From NCBI GenBank assembly GCA_025937785.1, contig JAICQQ010000003.1:78320-142319 (forward strand): a stretch of 64,000 nt of DNA. The letters are read 5' to 3'. A program made the position numbers and the translations under genes. The notes beneath the pieces were generated by a model that was not told the origin of the DNA, did not search any database, and was given only the letters and a program-made list of their open reading frames with translations. Origin of the DNA: Polyangiaceae bacterium. GTDB lineage: Bacteria; Myxococcota_A; Polyangia; Polyangiales; Polyangiaceae. Positions 45,815 through 54,851 of this stretch are shown piece after piece (within the stretch, counting starts at the first letter, position 1; the number at the start of each line of letters is the position of its first letter).

Positions 45815-46207
45815 TCAGCGCTTCGAGTACTGGAAGTGCTTGCGTGCGCCGGGCTGGCCGTACTTCTTGCGCTCTTTCTTGCGATCGTCGCGCGTGAGGT
45901 GTCCGGCCCGCTTGAGAGCGCGTCGACGCTCGGCGTTCTCGGCCACCAGCGCTTTCGCGATACCGTTGCGCATGGCTTCGGCTTGAGCGCTGTGGCCGCC
46001 GCCCGCCACGGTGACGCGGACGTCGTACTTGTCTGCGAGCTCGAGCAACTCGAGGGACTGGCGCGCGACCATGCGCGAAGTCTCGCGCTCGAAGTACTCA
46101 TCGGGCGTCTTGCTGTTGATCGTGACGCTGCCGCTGCCGGGGAACAGCCAGACACGGGCTACGGCAGTCTTGCGCTTACCTGTTGCGTAGGTCGAAGTCT
46201 CGGACAT
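45815..46207 (-). CDS. rpsI: 30S ribosomal protein S9
   Basis: 130 residues, full length. S9 contacts the P-site tRNA through its C-terminal tail. The start [20 protein letters not shown] and the end [22 protein letters not shown] (cut here: ...[10 protein letters not shown]) are characteristic, as are the [15 protein letters not shown] block and the basic tail. The gene is 12 bases after rplM on the same strand; the pair is a conserved operon. Confidence 0.98.
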   Translation of the reverse strand: MSETSTYATGKRKTAVARVWLFPGSGSVTINSKTPDEYFERETSRMVARQSLELLELADKYDVRVTVAGGGHSAQAEAMRNGIAKALVAENAERRRALKRAGHLTRDDRKKERKKYGQPGARKHFQYSKR

Positions 46208-46219
46208 CTATCGGGGTTC

Positions 46220-46675
46220 CTAGGCTCGAGCAGGAGTAGCCGGAGTAGTGAGTACTTGTGGTTTCTGCGCTTGGTGCGGGTGCTCGGCACCCGAGTAGAC
46301 CTTGAGCTTGCTCAGCATCTGGCGGCCGAGCACGTTCTTGGGCAGCATGCCTTTGACCGCCATCTCGACCGGCATTTCGGGCTTGCGCGCGATCGCGTGC
46401 CGGAAGCTTTCTTCGCGCATCGAGCCGGGGTAGCCGCTGTGGCGATAGTACTTGAGCGCGTCGGCCTTGTTCCCGGTGACCTTGACCTTCTCGGCGTTGA
46501 TCACGACCACGAAGTCACCCGTGTCGACGTGGGGAGTGTAGCTCGGCTTGTGCTTGCCACGCAGAACGGTGGCGATGGTGGAGGCTAGCCGCCCGAGAGG
46601 GACCTCGCTGGCGTCCACGACCCACCACTGGCGGGAAGCCAGTGCGTCGCTCGCTTTGACGGAATTCGTTCGCAT
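46220..46675 (-). CDS. rplM: 50S ribosomal protein L13
   Basis: 151 residues. L13 is an early-assembly 50S protein. Seen: [54 protein letters not shown] and a [15 protein letters not shown] block. The C-terminal extension ([19 protein letters not shown]) is usual. First gene of the rplM-rpsI operon; its promoter should be in 46676-47044. Confidence 0.98.
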   Translation of the reverse strand: MRTNSVKASDALASRQWWVVDASEVPLGRLASTIATVLRGKHKPSYTPHVDTGDFVVVINAEKVKVTGNKADALKYYRHSGYPGSMREESFRHAIARKPEMPVEMAVKGMLPKNVLGRQMLSKLKVYSGAEHPHQAQKPQVLTTPATPARA

Positions 46676-47044
46676 ATCGATCCTGGTTGCAGGGCCGTAG
46701 AGCCCTGAAGGGCGGCTGTACTAGCTTTCGCCCGCGCCCACGTCAAGCTGGCTGGCCCTTTTCGCACATGTTCGGGTTTTGGGCCGCAACCCGCTCCGAT
46801 GCGGAGCGTCAGGCAGCGGTTCCTGACTGTCGGCCCGGTGGTCGGATGCCGCATGGGCCGGGCACAGAGCGACGCTACCCCCCTGAATCCTGGACCCGAT
46901 CGGCGTGCCGAGCCGGCCCTTGCTCGATCGCGTCCACAGCTACCCACTTTGGATGATGCATCATTACCAACTTCTGAGTCTCCGGGGATAACTGCCGCAC
47001 GAGGTACGGAGGGTGACGAACATTCACTATACTAATCTGCTGGT
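46676..47044. other. intergenic region between rplM and the HD-domain regulator
   Basis: 369 bases with divergent promoters. A perfect 6-bp inverted repeat, GTCAGG (46808-46813) with CCTGAC (46822-46827), could be a small leader hairpin of rplM, but there is no established match. TATACT at 47028-47033 is a good -10 sequence 11 bases before the ATG of the HD-domain gene, without an evident -35. The open frame at 46687-46956 is not convincing. Confidence 0.45.
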
Positions 47045-48982
47045 ATGTCTTCGATGAACGCGCGTTTGCTGGAACGCTTGGTTGCCGATGGGCTCATCTC
47101 GGCCGAGCAGCAAGAAGCGGTCGTCGTCCACATGCAAGGGTTCGGCGAAAGAGTCGAGGAAGCGTTGCTCGACCTGGCTGCCATCGATGAGCTGAAGCTG
47201 CTGAAGTACTTGGCGTCGCTGCACAAGACTCGCTTCGTCTCCACCGAGAAGCTGTCGAAGGCGGACATCGATCGCTACACGCTCGACCGTGTTCCCCAGA
47301 AGCTTGCGGAACGCGAGGGCATCTTCCCCGTGCTGTTCGACGGGAAGGCCGGCGTGCTGAGCGTGGTCACCCCCGATCCGGACAACGCCCCCGCGTTGCA
47401 CGACGTCAAGCTCGCCTCGGGAGCGAAGGAGGTGCGAGCATTCGTGGGCCGCCCGCGTGCGGTGAAGGCAGCGATCAGCAAGGCGTACAACGGAGACATC
47501 CACGCGTTCGCCACACTCGACAAGAACGCGCACGAGCAGTTCACCTCGATGCTCGACGTCTACGAACGTAACCTGGTCAGCGAAGAGAGTATGGCGGTAG
47601 CGCTGGCCAGCGAGACCACGCAGCGTGAACGCACGCTTTCCGCCAGCGACCTGAACTCCCAGCGCGCCCTAGGGGCGAGCGGGAAGGGAGTCACCGACGA
47701 CTCTTACCTGGAAACGCTGAACGTCCTGGTGAGTCTGCTAGAGAATTCCCGGCCCGACCTGCGTGGGCACTCGGCCCAGGTCGCGCGCCTGGCCAGGAAG
47801 ATCGCCGAACGCATCGGTCTTTCGGAGAACCAGCGTGCTGCACTCATGATCGCTGCGTACATTCACGATCTCGGCAAGGCGGGGACCTACCACCTGACGT
47901 CTTTGAACGTCGCCGAGTACGAGGGGCACCGAACCACCGCGGCCAAGGTGATTCGATCTCCGATCCGCATGATGGAAGCGGTCGGGCTCCCTCCCGAAGT
48001 GAAGAACGCCGTCGAGCAGATGTACGAGCGCTTCGACGGCAAAGGCATTCCGAGCGGCATGTCCGGCAAGGAGATCTCGCTGGGTGCGCGGCTCTTGGCC
48101 ATCGCGGACACCTACGCGGATCTGACACAGAACCCCAGAAACCCGTTTCGCAAACGGCTGCGGCCTGCGCAGGCGTGCGAAGTATTGGCTAAATACAGGG
48201 GGACCATCTTCGATCCGAACTTGGTGGACTTGTTCAAGCACACGGTCACGGGCGAGGACCTGAAGGCGCGTCTGCTCGCCAACCGGCACCGCGCGCTCAT
48301 CATCGATCCCGATCCCGAAGAAACCACGGTGCTCGAGCTCCGTATGGTGGAGCAGGGGTTCGAGGTGCAGCAGGCGCACTCGACCGACCAGGCGCTGCGC
48401 CTGTTGCGCCAGGGCGACATCGAACTGGTGATCAGCGAACTCGACGTTCAACCGGCCGACGGTTTCGCGTTGCTCGAGGAGGCGCGCAAGCAACCTTGGG
48501 GTGAACGTACGCCGTGGGTGATCGTAACCAGCCGATCCGGGCGCAACGAGGCACAGAAAGCCTTCGAGCTGGGTGCGGCCGACTTCATGACCAAACCCAT
48601 CGCGGCCGACGTGCTCGTGGCGAAGGTGAAGCAGATCATCGAGCGTGAAGCCACCCGCGGGCGCGCCCGCGGTGTGTCAGGATCGCTCACCGAGATGGGC
48701 CTGCCTGACATGGTTCAGGTGCTCTGGCACGGGCGGAAGACCGGCTCACTCAAGATACGCTCCGGGAAGGACGCGGGAGAGATCCACTTCGTGAACGGCG
48801 CCATCTACAACGCGCTGTGGTCGAACCTACGTGGCTCGGAAGCGTTCTATGCGATGCTGGGGCTCGCGAGCGGCGATTTCCTGCTCGATCCTCAGCACAC
48901 GGAGGCTCAGCAAGTCATCCAGGAGAGTCCAGAAGCCTTGTTACTCGAGGGGATGCGCCGCATGGACGAAGGGGCCCGTTAA
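47045..48982 (+). CDS. MshEN-like - HD-GYP-like - pseudo-receiver - DUF4388 regulator
   Basis: 645 residues. N-terminal domain (about 1-160) resembles the GspE/MshE N-terminal fold, a c-di-GMP-binding relative (RLVADGLISAEQQEAV, VPQKLAEREGIFPVL). HD domain (about 228-420): GHSAQVARLARKIAERIG, YIHDLGKAG, RFDGKGIPSG, IADTYADLT, so phosphodiesterase-like; a true HHExxDGxGYP is degenerate (MYERFDGKGIP). Receiver domain (about 417-535): the phospho-Asp position is Glu in VISELDVQPADG, while the later ...FMTKP lysine is kept. DUF4388 at the C-terminus (about 545-645; GRKTGSLKIRSGKDAGEIHF). It is a cytoplasmic regulator with output through the DUF4388 module. Confidence 0.88.
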   Translation: MSSMNARLLERLVADGLISAEQQEAVVVHMQGFGERVEEALLDLAAIDELKLLKYLASLHKTRFVSTEKLSKADIDRYTLDRVPQKLAEREGIFPVLFDGKAGVLSVVTPDPDNAPALHDVKLASGAKEVRAFVGRPRAVKAAISKAYNGDIHAFATLDKNAHEQFTSMLDVYERNLVSEESMAVALASETTQRERTLSASDLNSQRALGASGKGVTDDSYLETLNVLVSLLENSRPDLRGHSAQVARLARKIAERIGLSENQRAALMIAAYIHDLGKAGTYHLTSLNVAEYEGHRTTAAKVIRSPIRMMEAVGLPPEVKNAVEQMYERFDGKGIPSGMSGKEISLGARLLAIADTYADLTQNPRNPFRKRLRPAQACEVLAKYRGTIFDPNLVDLFKHTVTGEDLKARLLANRHRALIIDPDPEETTVLELRMVEQGFEVQQAHSTDQALRLLRQGDIELVISELDVQPADGFALLEEARKQPWGERTPWVIVTSRSGRNEAQKAFELGAADFMTKPIAADVLVAKVKQIIEREATRGRARGVSGSLTEMGLPDMVQVLWHGRKTGSLKIRSGKDAGEIHFVNGAIYNALWSNLRGSEAFYAMLGLASGDFLLDPQHTEAQQVIQESPEALLLEGMRRMDEGAR

Positions 48983-49166
48983 CGGTTCCGGGGCGTGACG
49001 GTTTTCGCGCAAGAAACGTGCTCGCCGGCCGGCATCTCCCCCAAATTCATCTTTTTTCCCGTCGTGGCTCCACAAGACCTACACTTGCTGATGCGATCAT
49101 GAGTGTTCCTGGCTGACCCGCCATGGTATCCTATTCAATCCACTGGGTTTATTACGGTTAGGTGTG

Positions 49167-49907
49167 ATGCCGCCACCGCTGCTCGGCTTCAACAACAACG
49201 TTCGCCACAAAGGTCGGATCTTTCATATCCAGACGGAGGACTCGGGTGTGAAGCATCCGAGAATCGTCACACACCTCTTCGCGGATGGCGGTCGCATCAT
49301 CAAGACGACACGCACCGACTACGCCGAGCACCTTGGCCGCGATGACATGGCCGACGTGGTTCGTGCCATGATGAAAGAGCAGCACAAGGCGATGTTCATC
49401 TCGCTCCGCGCGGGGGAACTCGACGCGCTCTTGCATCCTGGGGGCACCTCCCCAGTCGCCGGTGAAGCACCTTCGGCTGCCAAAGCGAGTGAAGCGACGC
49501 CGCACCCGCCGTTGGCGGACGGCCGGCGGGGCTTGTCGCAGCGCCCCCTGTCGAACCCGAACTTGCGTAAAGTCTCCCCCTCCATGGCGCCGCCGGGTCC
49601 GGATGGCATCGAGCTGGACGTCGGCTCGCTGGATCGCTACCAGCAAGAAGCCGCTGAGGGAGCGCGCCCCGCGGCCAAGGCCAAGTCGGACGTGCCACGC
49701 GCCTCGCGCAGGCCTCGGGCTTCGGTGACACCCGCGCCGGCCGAAGCCCAGCATGCCGGCCGTTACGCTGCTTCACGCCCGGCGGCGATTTTCGGGGAAG
49801 CTCCGAGTCGCGACAATCTGTTCGGCGACAGCGTCATCAGCGAGCAGTCGCTCGACGAAGTGATCCTCAGCTACCTCGCCGAAGATCTCGAGGGCTCGCA
49901 GGAGTAG
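49167..49907 (+). CDS. conserved hypothetical protein
   Basis: 246 residues from the ATG at 49167 (a GTG one codon earlier is the alternative). A well-conserved start seen across deltaproteobacteria-type genomes: MPPPLLGFNNNVRHKGR, then FHIQTEDSGVKHPRIVTHL, KTTRTDYAEHLGRDDM and HKAMFISLRAGELDALL. The rest (from about residue 90) is a low-complexity Pro/Ala/Ser-rich region that ends in an acidic EDLEGSQE. Function unknown; the N-terminal segment may bind a partner. Upstream (49110-49163) is relatively AT-rich and may hold the promoter. Confidence 0.8.
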   Translation: MPPPLLGFNNNVRHKGRIFHIQTEDSGVKHPRIVTHLFADGGRIIKTTRTDYAEHLGRDDMADVVRAMMKEQHKAMFISLRAGELDALLHPGGTSPVAGEAPSAAKASEATPHPPLADGRRGLSQRPLSNPNLRKVSPSMAPPGPDGIELDVGSLDRYQQEAAEGARPAAKAKSDVPRASRRPRASVTPAPAEAQHAGRYAASRPAAIFGEAPSRDNLFGDSVISEQSLDEVILSYLAEDLEGSQE

Positions 49908-49941
49908 GACACGTCCTCGTGCCCGTCGCCCCAAGGCACCC

Positions 49942-50982
49942 CTAGAACTGACCGACTACCCCCGCACCCGTCGGGGTGACATAGGGGCGCGCGGTGGTGC
50001 CGTAGGCCTGGAAGCTCGGGAGCGCCGCCGAGCCCGCCGGCGTCATGAAGTAGAGCACGGTGCCAGCAGCAGCACCGGCGATGCCGACGCCGAATCCGAT
50101 CGTCGACACGAGCGCGAGCGTCTTGGCGGAGTCGAGGGTGTCTTGCGACTTCGACGGGCACTCGCCGCTCGACGTGCATTGATCGTCGAGGTCGCCCTTT
50201 TTCCCCATCGCCATCACGCCCGTGACGGTCCCGGTCAGCAGTCCGACGCCGCCCACTCCCCAGAGTACGTAGGCCAGCGTCTTGTCGGAGCCCTGAGCGC
50301 CGGTGTCCGTCGGTTGTGCGGGAGGCGTGTTCTGCGGCGGCGGCTCGGGCGGAGGCTCCGGTGGGGGAGCGGCGACTTCTTCGGCGATCAGCGCCAGGCT
50401 GACGCTCTCTGCGCCACCTTCGGCGAGCGTGACTTCGGCGCTGGCGGGTCGATAGCCGGGCGCACGGGCGACGATCTGGTGGGTTCCCGGATCGGTGGGG
50501 CGTTCGGCGCCGAGCAACGCAGAGGGCACGGTCTTGTCACCGACCAGCACTTCGAGGCCTGCGACGTTGGGCTCGACGACGATTCTCAGCTTCGCGATCC
50601 TCGGCAACGCCGCATCCAACACGCCCTGTGCACGATCGCGGGCTTGCGCGTAGGCAGGCGGAGCGTTCGAGGGCAACGGCTCGCGAATGACGCGGTTCAA
50701 GTTTTCCGTGCCTTCGACCAACTTGCCCAACGCGACCTGGCATTCACCGAGACGTCCGAGGATCGTGGGCGCATGATACAGCGCTTCGGCTCGGGCGAGT
50801 TTGTCGACGGCACCCGCGCAGTCCCCCGCGTTCGCCAACTTGATCCCCTCGGTGCCCAGGGTGCGCGCTGCCGCCTTGTCTTCGGCGGACTGGGCGTGGA
50901 CGAGGCTGGGGGCCAAGCAAGCAGCACTGAAAGCAACTACCGGCAGGTACCGACGTCGAAGGGTCCCGATTCGAAGAGCCAT
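49942..50982 (-). CDS. secreted TPR/PEGA protein with C-terminal membrane helices
   Basis: 346 residues. Signal peptide (LPVVAFSAACLAPSLVHA-QSA); a TPR-like helical region (about 30-125; GDCAGAVDKLARAEALYHA, LGECQVALGKLVEGTENLN); a PEGA-type beta domain (about 130-205; VPNVAGLEVLVGD-like strand, PGTHQIVARAPGYRPAS); a Pro-rich linker (PPPEPPPEPPPQN); then two transmembrane segments (about 240-262 and 290-317), between them CTSSGECPSKSQD. This combination is common in Sorangium-type genomes with unknown function; it may be a surface-associated protein-interaction factor. Same direction as the Ser/Thr kinase gene, 128 bases downstream of it. Confidence 0.8.
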   Translation of the reverse strand: MALRIGTLRRRYLPVVAFSAACLAPSLVHAQSAEDKAAARTLGTEGIKLANAGDCAGAVDKLARAEALYHAPTILGRLGECQVALGKLVEGTENLNRVIREPLPSNAPPAYAQARDRAQGVLDAALPRIAKLRIVVEPNVAGLEVLVGDKTVPSALLGAERPTDPGTHQIVARAPGYRPASAEVTLAEGGAESVSLALIAEEVAAPPPEPPPEPPPQNTPPAQPTDTGAQGSDKTLAYVLWGVGGVGLLTGTVTGVMAMGKKGDLDDQCTSSGECPSKSQDTLDSAKTLALVSTIGFGVGIAGAAAGTVLYFMTPAGSAALPSFQAYGTTARPYVTPTGAGVVGQF

Positions 50983-51110
50983 GGAGGCTCTTATATCGCC
51001 CTATTCCAAACGCGAGATCAACCGCCCGCCGCGTTGACTGGATCAAATCGTGGTCGCGCGCCGGCCGGATCGTGACGGGGCCTTGCTAGAAGCCGACGCT
51101 AGCAGCCGAG

Positions 51111-52631
51111 CTAGAAGCCGACGTCGATGTCGCCGCTGGGTTTGGCTTTTACTTTCGACGGGAGGGGACCGCCCGGCCTGGGCGCCGCCCTGGGTCTTGG
51201 TGGTGCGGGCTTCGCGGCGGCGGGCGTCGCGGAAGTCGACGCGCTTGGATCATCGGGTTCTGCAACCGGATCGGCGGGCGGCTCCGCCTTTTCCGCTGCC
51301 GGCTCAGCGGGAGCCGCGGCCTTTGCAATGCTTGGAGTGACCGCCGGTGCCGGTTCGATGGCAGCGGCGTCAATCCGCTTGCCCGGTTCTGCTGCTGCTG
51401 AAACCGGCCGAGGATCGGCAGCGGCCGGTAGTGGCGCATCGCGGGACACGTACCAACCCACTCCGACCGTCATCACGGCCAACAGCCCGCCGGCCACCGC
51501 TGCCGGTACTATCCATTGCTTGCGCTCGGGAACACCTGGGATGGTGTGGACCGAGGCGGCCCCGGTGCTGGTTTCTAGCGCTCGGGCGTTCTGGGTAGCC
51601 GCGGTGGCGTAGGCCACCCTCGCTTCGTTGCCGGTGCCTCCGGCGCGCTGCGCCGTCGAGGCTGCCAGCCCGCGAGGCTCGCCCATGGCCAGCACTTGAT
51701 TGAGGCTGCTGTTCTCGTCCGAGAACGACATGCGACCGTCGAAGCTCAGGTTGGCGGCGGCATACAGCTCGTCGATCATCTCGTCGGCTGACTGGAAACG
51801 AGCGTCGACCTCGCGCGCGCAGGCCTTCTGGAACCAGTTGTCCAAGGACTGTGACACCCAGGGCGCGTGCTGGCTCAGCTTCGGCAGCGGATTGGTGCAA
51901 ATCGACACCAAGAGGTCGCCGAAAGACGAGCCTTCGAAGGCGTACTTCCCGGTCAGCATGTTGAAGAACACCATGCCCAGCGAGTACAGGTCAGTGCGGG
52001 CATCGACGCTGCTGGCTCCGCGCACCTGCTCCGCACTCATGAAGAGTGGGGTACCGAGCACGGTCCCGGTTTTCGTGGTCGACTTTTCGCGATTGTCGTC
52101 GACCTTCGCGATACCGAAGTCGAGCACCTTCGCTACCCAGCCCATCTCGTCATCGTCGTTGCGCGTGATGAAGATGTTCGCAGGCTTTAGATCGCGGTGG
52201 ACGATGCCGCGGCTGTGCGCGCGTGCGAGCGCGCGGCCCACGTGCGTCGCGATGCGCACCGCTTCGGCGAGCGGGATGTCACCGCTGCGCACGATGCGAT
52301 CTTCGAGGCTTTCCCCCTCGAGGTATTCCATGACGATGTAGGGCAGACCTTCGGGTGTCTCGCCATCGTCGTAGACCTGCACCACGTAGCGTGAGCGCAG
52401 TTTCGCGGCGGCTTTGGCCTCGGTGTGAAAGCGGTGGATGGCTTCGGCCGAATTGGCATAGTCGGACGAGATGACCTTAATCGCCACGCGCTGGTCGAGC
52501 GACAGATGGATCGCGGACCACACGGTGCCCATGGCACCGCGCCCCAACTCACGCTCGAGCCGGTACTTGCCGTGCAGAATGTTGCCGCCACGAATGGACG
52601 GTGGCGACATGGCTTCCGTGGCGTCCGTCAT
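51111..52631 (-). CDS. Hanks-type Ser/Thr protein kinase
   Basis: 506 residues. Kinase domain (about 22-285): glycine loop GRGAMGTV, AIK lysine near 49, VHRDLKPANIFI catalytic loop near 150, VLDFGIAKVD metal motif, and LGTPLFMSAEQVRG activation segment. One transmembrane helix (about 375-393; AAVAGGLLAVMTVGVGW) separates a cytoplasmic kinase from a Pro/Ala-rich outer tail of about 112 residues ending VKAKPSGDIDVGF. The tail has no recognised sensor. It is a typical myxobacterial Pkn-like receptor; substrates unknown. Confidence 0.93.
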   Translation of the reverse strand: MTDATEAMSPPSIRGGNILHGKYRLERELGRGAMGTVWSAIHLSLDQRVAIKVISSDYANSAEAIHRFHTEAKAAAKLRSRYVVQVYDDGETPEGLPYIVMEYLEGESLEDRIVRSGDIPLAEAVRIATHVGRALARAHSRGIVHRDLKPANIFITRNDDDEMGWVAKVLDFGIAKVDDNREKSTTKTGTVLGTPLFMSAEQVRGASSVDARTDLYSLGMVFFNMLTGKYAFEGSSFGDLLVSICTNPLPKLSQHAPWVSQSLDNWFQKACAREVDARFQSADEMIDELYAAANLSFDGRMSFSDENSSLNQVLAMGEPRGLAASTAQRAGGTGNEARVAYATAATQNARALETSTGAASVHTIPGVPERKQWIVPAAVAGGLLAVMTVGVGWYVSRDAPLPAAADPRPVSAAAEPGKRIDAAAIEPAPAVTPSIAKAAAPAEPAAEKAEPPADPVAEPDDPSASTSATPAAAKPAPPRPRAAPRPGGPLPSKVKAKPSGDIDVGF

Positions 52632-53335
52632 CTCGTCCCCCGTTCAGCTTCCTGGCACAACATGTTCAGTCCCGCACTCGTCCACGTCAGGTCCACTTCT
52701 GAAACGTAGCCCCTGCCGGGTAACGGCTCGCGCCGAAACCAGCGAAAGGCTGAATCTCACTATTGTACGACTGGCGGCGCGCAAAGGCTACCGTTCTGAG
52801 GCCGCGGCCCGACCTACATTCAGCAGCAGTGTCATCTAGCGTCGCTGACGTGCTCGACCCGCTCCTACCTGCCAATTTGCAACAGATCAGTTTTTCGCAA
52901 TCCTCTCGGAACGCGCGCGAAAACGACGAGCAGCGCGGGAGCTCGAGCCCTGTCCAGTTTCGTTGACGGGTTCGACGTCCTGTTGCCAGGCGAGCTCTGT
53001 TGCCAGGCGAGCTCTGTTGCCAGGCGAGCTCTGTTGCCAGGCGAGCTCCGCCGGAGCGCTGTTGCAAGGCGAGGCGGTGGAGCAAGGACGATGGACTTGG
53101 TGTGGAAGGCGCTTGTCGGCTATGTCCGCGGGTCTCGCTTCCAGGCGGGAAGGACCCACGAGTGGCGGGACCTGCGATTCGGATGCCGGGCCAATTGGGA
53201 GGCTCACCCAGCCCGAGGATGTTTCAAGCAAGTTGGATCTCCCCGCTTGATTCTGTGGGGACCAGGTGTCATCTTCCGCGCGCTTCTGGTCTCCGGGGTT
53301 TCCCGGTGCTCCGGGTGGCGCTCGAAACAATCAGC
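52632..53335. other. gene-poor region with 17-bp tandem repeats, upstream of tRNA-Cys
   Basis: About 700 bases without a convincing protein gene. It holds the fourfold 17-bp repeat at 52981-53048 and a degenerate fifth copy near 53060. Short open frames (e.g. 53085-52687 minus, 53000-53422 plus) follow the repeats rather than any family. The kinase promoter should be near 52632-52750. Confidence 0.55.
52981..53048. repeat. 17-bp tandem repeat, four perfect copies
   Basis: TGTTGCCAGGCGAGCTC is repeated four times head to tail with no mismatches (52981-52997, 52998-53014, 53015-53031, 53032-53048), followed by a diverged copy (TGTTGCAAGGCGAGGC) at about 53060. The units are directly adjacent with no spacers, so this is not a CRISPR array. 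Confidence 0.95.
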
Positions 53336-53407
53336 GGTGCGGTAGCCAAGCGGTTAGGCAATGGTTTGCAAAACCATCATACGTGGGTTCGAATCCCATC
53401 CGCACCT
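53336..53407 (+). tRNA. tRNA-Cys (anticodon GCA)
   Basis: A 72-base cloverleaf. Acceptor stem GGTGCGG (53336-53342) pairs with CCGCACC (53400-53406), with discriminator T at 53407. The D arm contains GCC...GGC around AAGCGGTTA. Anticodon stem ATGGT/ACCAT encloses the TTGCAAA loop with anticodon GCA. The T arm is GTGGG-TTCGAAT-CCCAT. The U73 discriminator is the standard identity element for cysteine tRNA. No CCA is encoded. Downstream the serA gene starts about 150 bases later. Confidence 0.95.
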
Positions 53408-53557
53408 CTAGGTCTGTCCTAGAACCTCGTGAGCGCGATCGGGGTAGGATCGCGCTGGCCGTCAGGCCGCCCGCGATGGCTGGGCGGTACGCCAGGGGAG
53501 ACTCCGGCTCCGGTGTTTCACCTGGCGCTCGAGTCGAAGCGGTGTAGCCTTCGCCGC

Positions 53558-54805
53558 GTGAAAGCTCAGGACCTCGAACAGAACCCCTTGTCGTACCCGA
53601 AGCACAAGATCCGCGTGCTGTTGCTCGAAGGCATCCACGAGTCCGCCCGTCGGATGTTCGAAGACGACGGTGTTCAGGTGCAGTTGCTCCCGACCGCGCT
53701 CGAAGAAAAGGAATTGATCGAAGCGGTGCGCGACGTTCACCTGATCGGTATCCGTAGCAAGACGCAGGTGACGGCCGCCGTGATCGAAAACGCCCGCCGC
53801 TTACTCAGCGTGGGCTGCTTCTGTATCGGAACCAACCAAGTGGACCTGGATGCGTGCAACACCCGCGGCATTCCCGTGTTCAACGCGCCATTTTCGAACA
53901 CGCGCAGCGTCGCCGAACTGATCATTTCCGAGGTGGTGGGGCTCTCGCGCCAACTCGGTGATCGCAACCGAGAAATGCATGCGGGCGACTGGCAGAAAAC
54001 CGCCAAGGGGTCGCGAGAGGTGCGCGGCAAAACGCTGGGCATCGTCGGCTATGGCCGCATCGGGCGGCAGGTAGGCGTGCTGGCCGAAGCCATGGGCATG
54101 CAGGTGGTCTTCTTCGACGTCGTGTCGCAGTTGCCGATGGGCAACAATCGCCCGCTCGCGTCCCTCGACGCACTGCTCGAGGTCAGCGATTTCGTGACCC
54201 TGCACGTTCCCGCCTCGACCGAGACGCGCAACATGATGGCCGCGCCGCAGCTTGCCCGCATGAAGCAGGGCGCTTGCCTGCTCAACCTCAGCCGCGGCAG
54301 CGTCGTCGACATCCCAGCGCTGGCCGAGGCGCTCGACAAGCAACACCTCGGCGGCGCCGCCATCGACGTGTTTCCGGCCGAACCGCGCGGTAACGGTCCG
54401 GGCTTCGAATCGCCGCTCCGCGGCCTCAAGAACGTCATCCTCACACCACACGTGGGCGGTTCGACGCTGGAGGCTCAGGAAGCGATCGGGCGCGAGGTCG
54501 CGACCGCGCTCCTCAAGTTCCTGAACGCCGGGGCCACCACCGGCGCCGTCAACTTCCCCCAAGTAGATCCACCGGTTCAGAGCGGCCGCCACCGCATCCT
54601 GAACGTGCACAAGAACGTTCCCGGAGTGCTCACCAACATCCACAGGATCATCTCCGATCTGCACGCGAACGTGGAAGGTCAGGTGCTCAGCACCGATCCG
54701 CGCGTTGGGTACTTGGTCATGGACCTCGACCGTGCCGTCTCGGAAGAGGTCAAGGCCAAGATCGCCGAGCTCGACACCAGCATCAGCACGCGCATTCTGT
54801 ACTGA
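53558..54805 (+). CDS. serA: phosphoglycerate dehydrogenase
   Basis: 415 residues from the GTG at 53558, close to the E. coli enzyme (410). It oxidises 3-phosphoglycerate with NAD as the first step of serine synthesis. Substrate-binding domain at both ends (VLLLEGIHESARRMFEDDGV, SVGCFCIGTNQVDLDACNTRG), Rossmann motif LGIVGYGRIGRQVG near 160, catalytic Arg in LLNLSRGSVVD, His in LTPHVGGST. A C-terminal ACT domain (about 340-415; VHKNVPGVLTNIHRIISDL) allows serine feedback control. The frame is open back to 53429 but without support. Confidence 0.95.
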   Translation: MKAQDLEQNPLSYPKHKIRVLLLEGIHESARRMFEDDGVQVQLLPTALEEKELIEAVRDVHLIGIRSKTQVTAAVIENARRLLSVGCFCIGTNQVDLDACNTRGIPVFNAPFSNTRSVAELIISEVVGLSRQLGDRNREMHAGDWQKTAKGSREVRGKTLGIVGYGRIGRQVGVLAEAMGMQVVFFDVVSQLPMGNNRPLASLDALLEVSDFVTLHVPASTETRNMMAAPQLARMKQGACLLNLSRGSVVDIPALAEALDKQHLGGAAIDVFPAEPRGNGPGFESPLRGLKNVILTPHVGGSTLEAQEAIGREVATALLKFLNAGATTGAVNFPQVDPPVQSGRHRILNVHKNVPGVLTNIHRIISDLHANVEGQVLSTDPRVGYLVMDLDRAVSEEVKAKIAELDTSISTRILY

Positions 54806-54851
54806 CGCGCGCCTCGGGGCTTGCTCGCGAGCTTGCTCGCCGCGGCCCTGC

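Noticed and set aside
46687..46956. A 89-codon plus-strand gene upstream of the HD-domain regulator
   Set aside because: Arg/Pro/Gly-rich composition and no ribosome binding site; lies in a divergent promoter region.
52981..53048. Possible CRISPR array
   Set aside because: The repeat units are directly adjacent without spacers and there are no cas genes.
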